7,065 bases of DNA from Acidobacteriota bacterium (GTDB taxonomy: Bacteria; Acidobacteriota; Terriglobia; Bryobacterales; Bryobacteraceae). The notes below the pieces were generated by a model. That model did no database searches. It saw nothing but the letters and a program-made list of their open reading frames with translations, and was not told the origin of the DNA. The translations under genes were made by a program, and so were the position numbers. Below, piece by piece: positions 5,291-7,065 of the stretch. The stretch spans positions 1 to 7,065 of the forward strand of contig QHXU01000129.1 of the NCBI GenBank assembly GCA_003223065.1. Direction: 5' to 3'. Position 1 is the stretch's first letter, and each line of letters starts with the position of its first letter.

Positions 5291-7065
5291 ATGTCCCGTT
5301 TGCTGCGTGATTTTCGTTACGCGGCGCGCACTCTGGCCCGCAATCCTGGGTTTGCTACTACGGCCATCGCTGCGCTGGCCCTGGGAATCGGAGCAACCAC
5401 GGCGATTTTCTCCGTAGTTAACAAAGTACTTCTTGAGCCGCTGCCGTTTCCTGATGCAGGTCGTCTCGTACAGGTTATGAGTGTTTCTCAGCTGGGGAAT
5501 CAGAGCGTTGTCTCGATTCCGAAATATGTCATCTGGCGCGACAATACCCATGTCTTTGACTCCATCGCCGCGTATGACATCAGTGGACTGAGCATCAGTC
5601 TGAATCACGGCGATCTCGCCGAGCCGCTGGAGGCTGCTCGCGTTTCGGCAAACTACTTCAGCCTATTCGGCGCGGGAGTGACAATCGGCCGAGCCTTCTC
5701 GACGAGCGAAGATCAGCCTGGAGGTCCGCGAGTGTGCGTCATCAGCGAAAGCTTATGGCGCGCGCGGTTTGCGGGCGATCCGGCGCTTATCGGAAGAACC
5801 ATCCCGCTCGAAAACGACGCGTTCAAAGTAATCGGTGTGCTCGCGCGTGGATTTACCGGTCCCGGTTCACCCGTGGACATTTGGCTTCCGTTGCAAGCCG
5901 ATCCTTCTTCCGCCGATCATGTCGGCCGCGTACACGTGGCCGCTCGCCTCAAGTCGGCTCTCCAACTAAAGGAAGCGCAAAAAGATGTGGGCGAGACCAT
6001 GCTGCCCTTTCTCCTCAAGTATCGTCCACATACAGCATCGGAAGCGCCTATGCTCCCGTTCGAAGGCTTTACGGCCATCTCCCTGCGCGATGCCGTGGTC
6101 GGCGACATTCGGCCGGGATTGTTCCTGCTGACCGGCGCCGTCGGTTTTGTGCTCCTCATTTCCTGTGCCAACGTCGCCAACCTCCTGCTGGCGCGCACTT
6201 CTCGCCGGATACGGGAGCTCGCCATACGCGCGGCGCTAGGAGCGCAACGCAAACAGATTATTCGTCAGTTGCTAAGCGAAAGCGTGCTCCTTTCGCTCGC
6301 CGGCGGCGGACTGGGACTGGGGTTGGGCCTTCTTGGAGTCCGCCTGCTACTGGTTATCAGCCCGAGCGATATACCGCGAATCGGCGCCAATGCCTCGGCG
6401 ATTACGCTGGACTGGCGCGTGTTTCTCTTTACCCTGATCGTTTCCCTACTCACGGGCGCTCTGTTCGGGCTGATGCCGGCGCTGAGCGCGTCGCGGGTTG
6501 ATGTCGCCTCGCTGGTTAAAGACAACGGTTCTCAATCGGGCGTTGGATTTCGCGGCCATCGAAACCAATCCGCCCTGGTCATCGCCGAAGTGGCCTTAGC
6601 GCTGGTGTTGCTGGTGGGTGCCGGCCTTCTCATCCGGAGCTTCGTGGCTACGCGGACGGTCAGTCGCGGATTCGACGAGCAGGACGTCCTCACACTGGAG
6701 ATGTCGCTCGCGGGTTCGCAGTTTGAAAAAACCGCGCAAGTCGCCGAACTCGTGCGACGCGCGAAGCGTCGAATCGAACGCATCCCGGGTGTAACGGCAG
6801 TCGCAGGTACGTGCGCTCTTCCTCTTGCGCCGAGTCTGACTATGCCGTTCACGATCGATAAGTACCGCGAGCATTGGGGACGTTATGACGGCGTTGCCAC
6901 TTGGCGCAGCGTATCGCCCGGCTACTTCGATGCGTTTCGAATCCGCTTGCTTCGAGGACGCCTGTTTAACGATGACGATAACGAGCAGGCGGCCGGAGTG
7001 GTGTTGATCAACCGCGCCATGTTGAAGAAGTACTGGCAGCAGGTGGACGCCAACCCCATAGGAGA
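5291..7065 (+). CDS. ABC transporter permease, MacB/FtsX type, acidobacterial duplicated orphan permease (ADOP); 3' end outside window
   Basis: The frame from ATG 5291 is open to the window end (591 codons plus two bases), so the C-terminus is missing. The N-terminus, MSRLLRDFRYAARTLARNPG, is typical of the family. TM1 spans about 22-46 and leads into KVLLEPLPFP. A MacB-type periplasmic domain follows (about 50-270; FSLFGAGVTIGRAFS, VIGVLARGF). The first FtsX domain has helices at about 277-299, 331-355 and 375-398, with the characteristic CANVANLLLAR (292-302) and the cytoplasmic RELAIRAALGA (308-318) that would contact an ATPase. The second half restarts with a helix at 427-448 (GAGLLIRSF) and a second periplasmic domain reaching NPIG. 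ADOP proteins are usually about 800 residues, so roughly the last quarter is missing. No ATPase gene is in the window. The transported substrate is unknown, and the family is highly paralogous in Solibacter-like genomes. The Shine-Dalgarno is weak (GAGATCAGG, 5281-5289). Confidence 0.93.
   Translation, partial: MSRLLRDFRYAARTLARNPGFATTAIAALALGIGATTAIFSVVNKVLLEPLPFPDAGRLVQVMSVSQLGNQSVVSIPKYVIWRDNTHVFDSIAAYDISGLSISLNHGDLAEPLEAARVSANYFSLFGAGVTIGRAFSTSEDQPGGPRVCVISESLWRARFAGDPALIGRTIPLENDAFKVIGVLARGFTGPGSPVDIWLPLQADPSSADHVGRVHVAARLKSALQLKEAQKDVGETMLPFLLKYRPHTASEAPMLPFEGFTAISLRDAVVGDIRPGLFLLTGAVGFVLLISCANVANLLLARTSRRIRELAIRAALGAQRKQIIRQLLSESVLLSLAGGGLGLGLGLLGVRLLLVISPSDIPRIGANASAITLDWRVFLFTLIVSLLTGALFGLMPALSASRVDVASLVKDNGSQSGVGFRGHRNQSALVIAEVALALVLLVGAGLLIRSFVATRTVSRGFDEQDVLTLEMSLAGSQFEKTAQVAELVRRAKRRIERIPGVTAVAGTCALPLAPSLTMPFTIDKYREHWGRYDGVATWRSVSPGYFDAFRIRLLRGRLFNDDDNEQAAGVVLINRAMLKKYWQQVDANPIG

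Noticed and set aside
5025..5417. A + strand open frame of 130 codons across the divergent intergenic region
   Set aside because: It is antisense to the signal peptide of the small secreted protein and runs out of frame into the ADOP start. The protein has no coherent features.
5734..6501. A 255-codon + strand open frame and several - strand frames inside the permease
   Set aside because: The frame from 5291 carries all the MacB/FtsX motifs without a stop. The others are Arg-rich out-of-frame readings.

Overview
The window looks like chromosomal DNA from an Acidobacteriota bacterium, most likely a Solibacter/Bryobacter-type soil lineage. It is moderately GC-rich. Three things point there: a paralogue of the acidobacterial duplicated orphan permease (ADOP) family; a PSCyt1-DUF1549-DUF1553 cytochrome followed directly by a DUF1501 protein, a pair common in Planctomycetota, Verrucomicrobiota and Solibacter-like acidobacteria; and two small secreted proteins of types I associate with acidobacteria. 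The taxonomy is inferred from gene content, not from a marker gene.

Layout. At positions 1-128 there is a possible basic C-terminal tail of an upstream gene and a GC-rich 8-bp inverted repeat. A small secreted or membrane protein with a Gly-zipper follows on the + strand (129-578). After a short gap comes a large Sec-exported protein with two CxxCH haem sites (627-3224, or from 606 if the TTG is used). Three bases later begins a Tat-exported DUF1501 protein (3228-4676). Convergent with it, across 23 bp, is a small secreted two-cysteine protein on the - strand (4700-5134). A 156-bp divergent intergenic region separates that gene from an ADOP-type MacB/FtsX permease (5291 to the window end), which is cut by the window edge after 591 codons. 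No complete or partial stop-free ORF list would show this last gene as a closed ORF, but it is clearly coding.

How the genes work together. The haem protein and the DUF1501 protein are almost certainly one translationally linked unit acting outside the cytoplasm. One partner is predicted to leave unfolded through Sec and receive c-type haem. The other has a twin-arginine signal and resembles the alkaline phosphatase/sulfatase superfamily. The biochemical role of this pair is not established, and it is the most interesting content here. The other genes show no demonstrable functional link to it. I found no tRNA, rRNA, CRISPR array, insertion sequence, phage gene or riboswitch, and no non-coding stretch longer than 300 bases.
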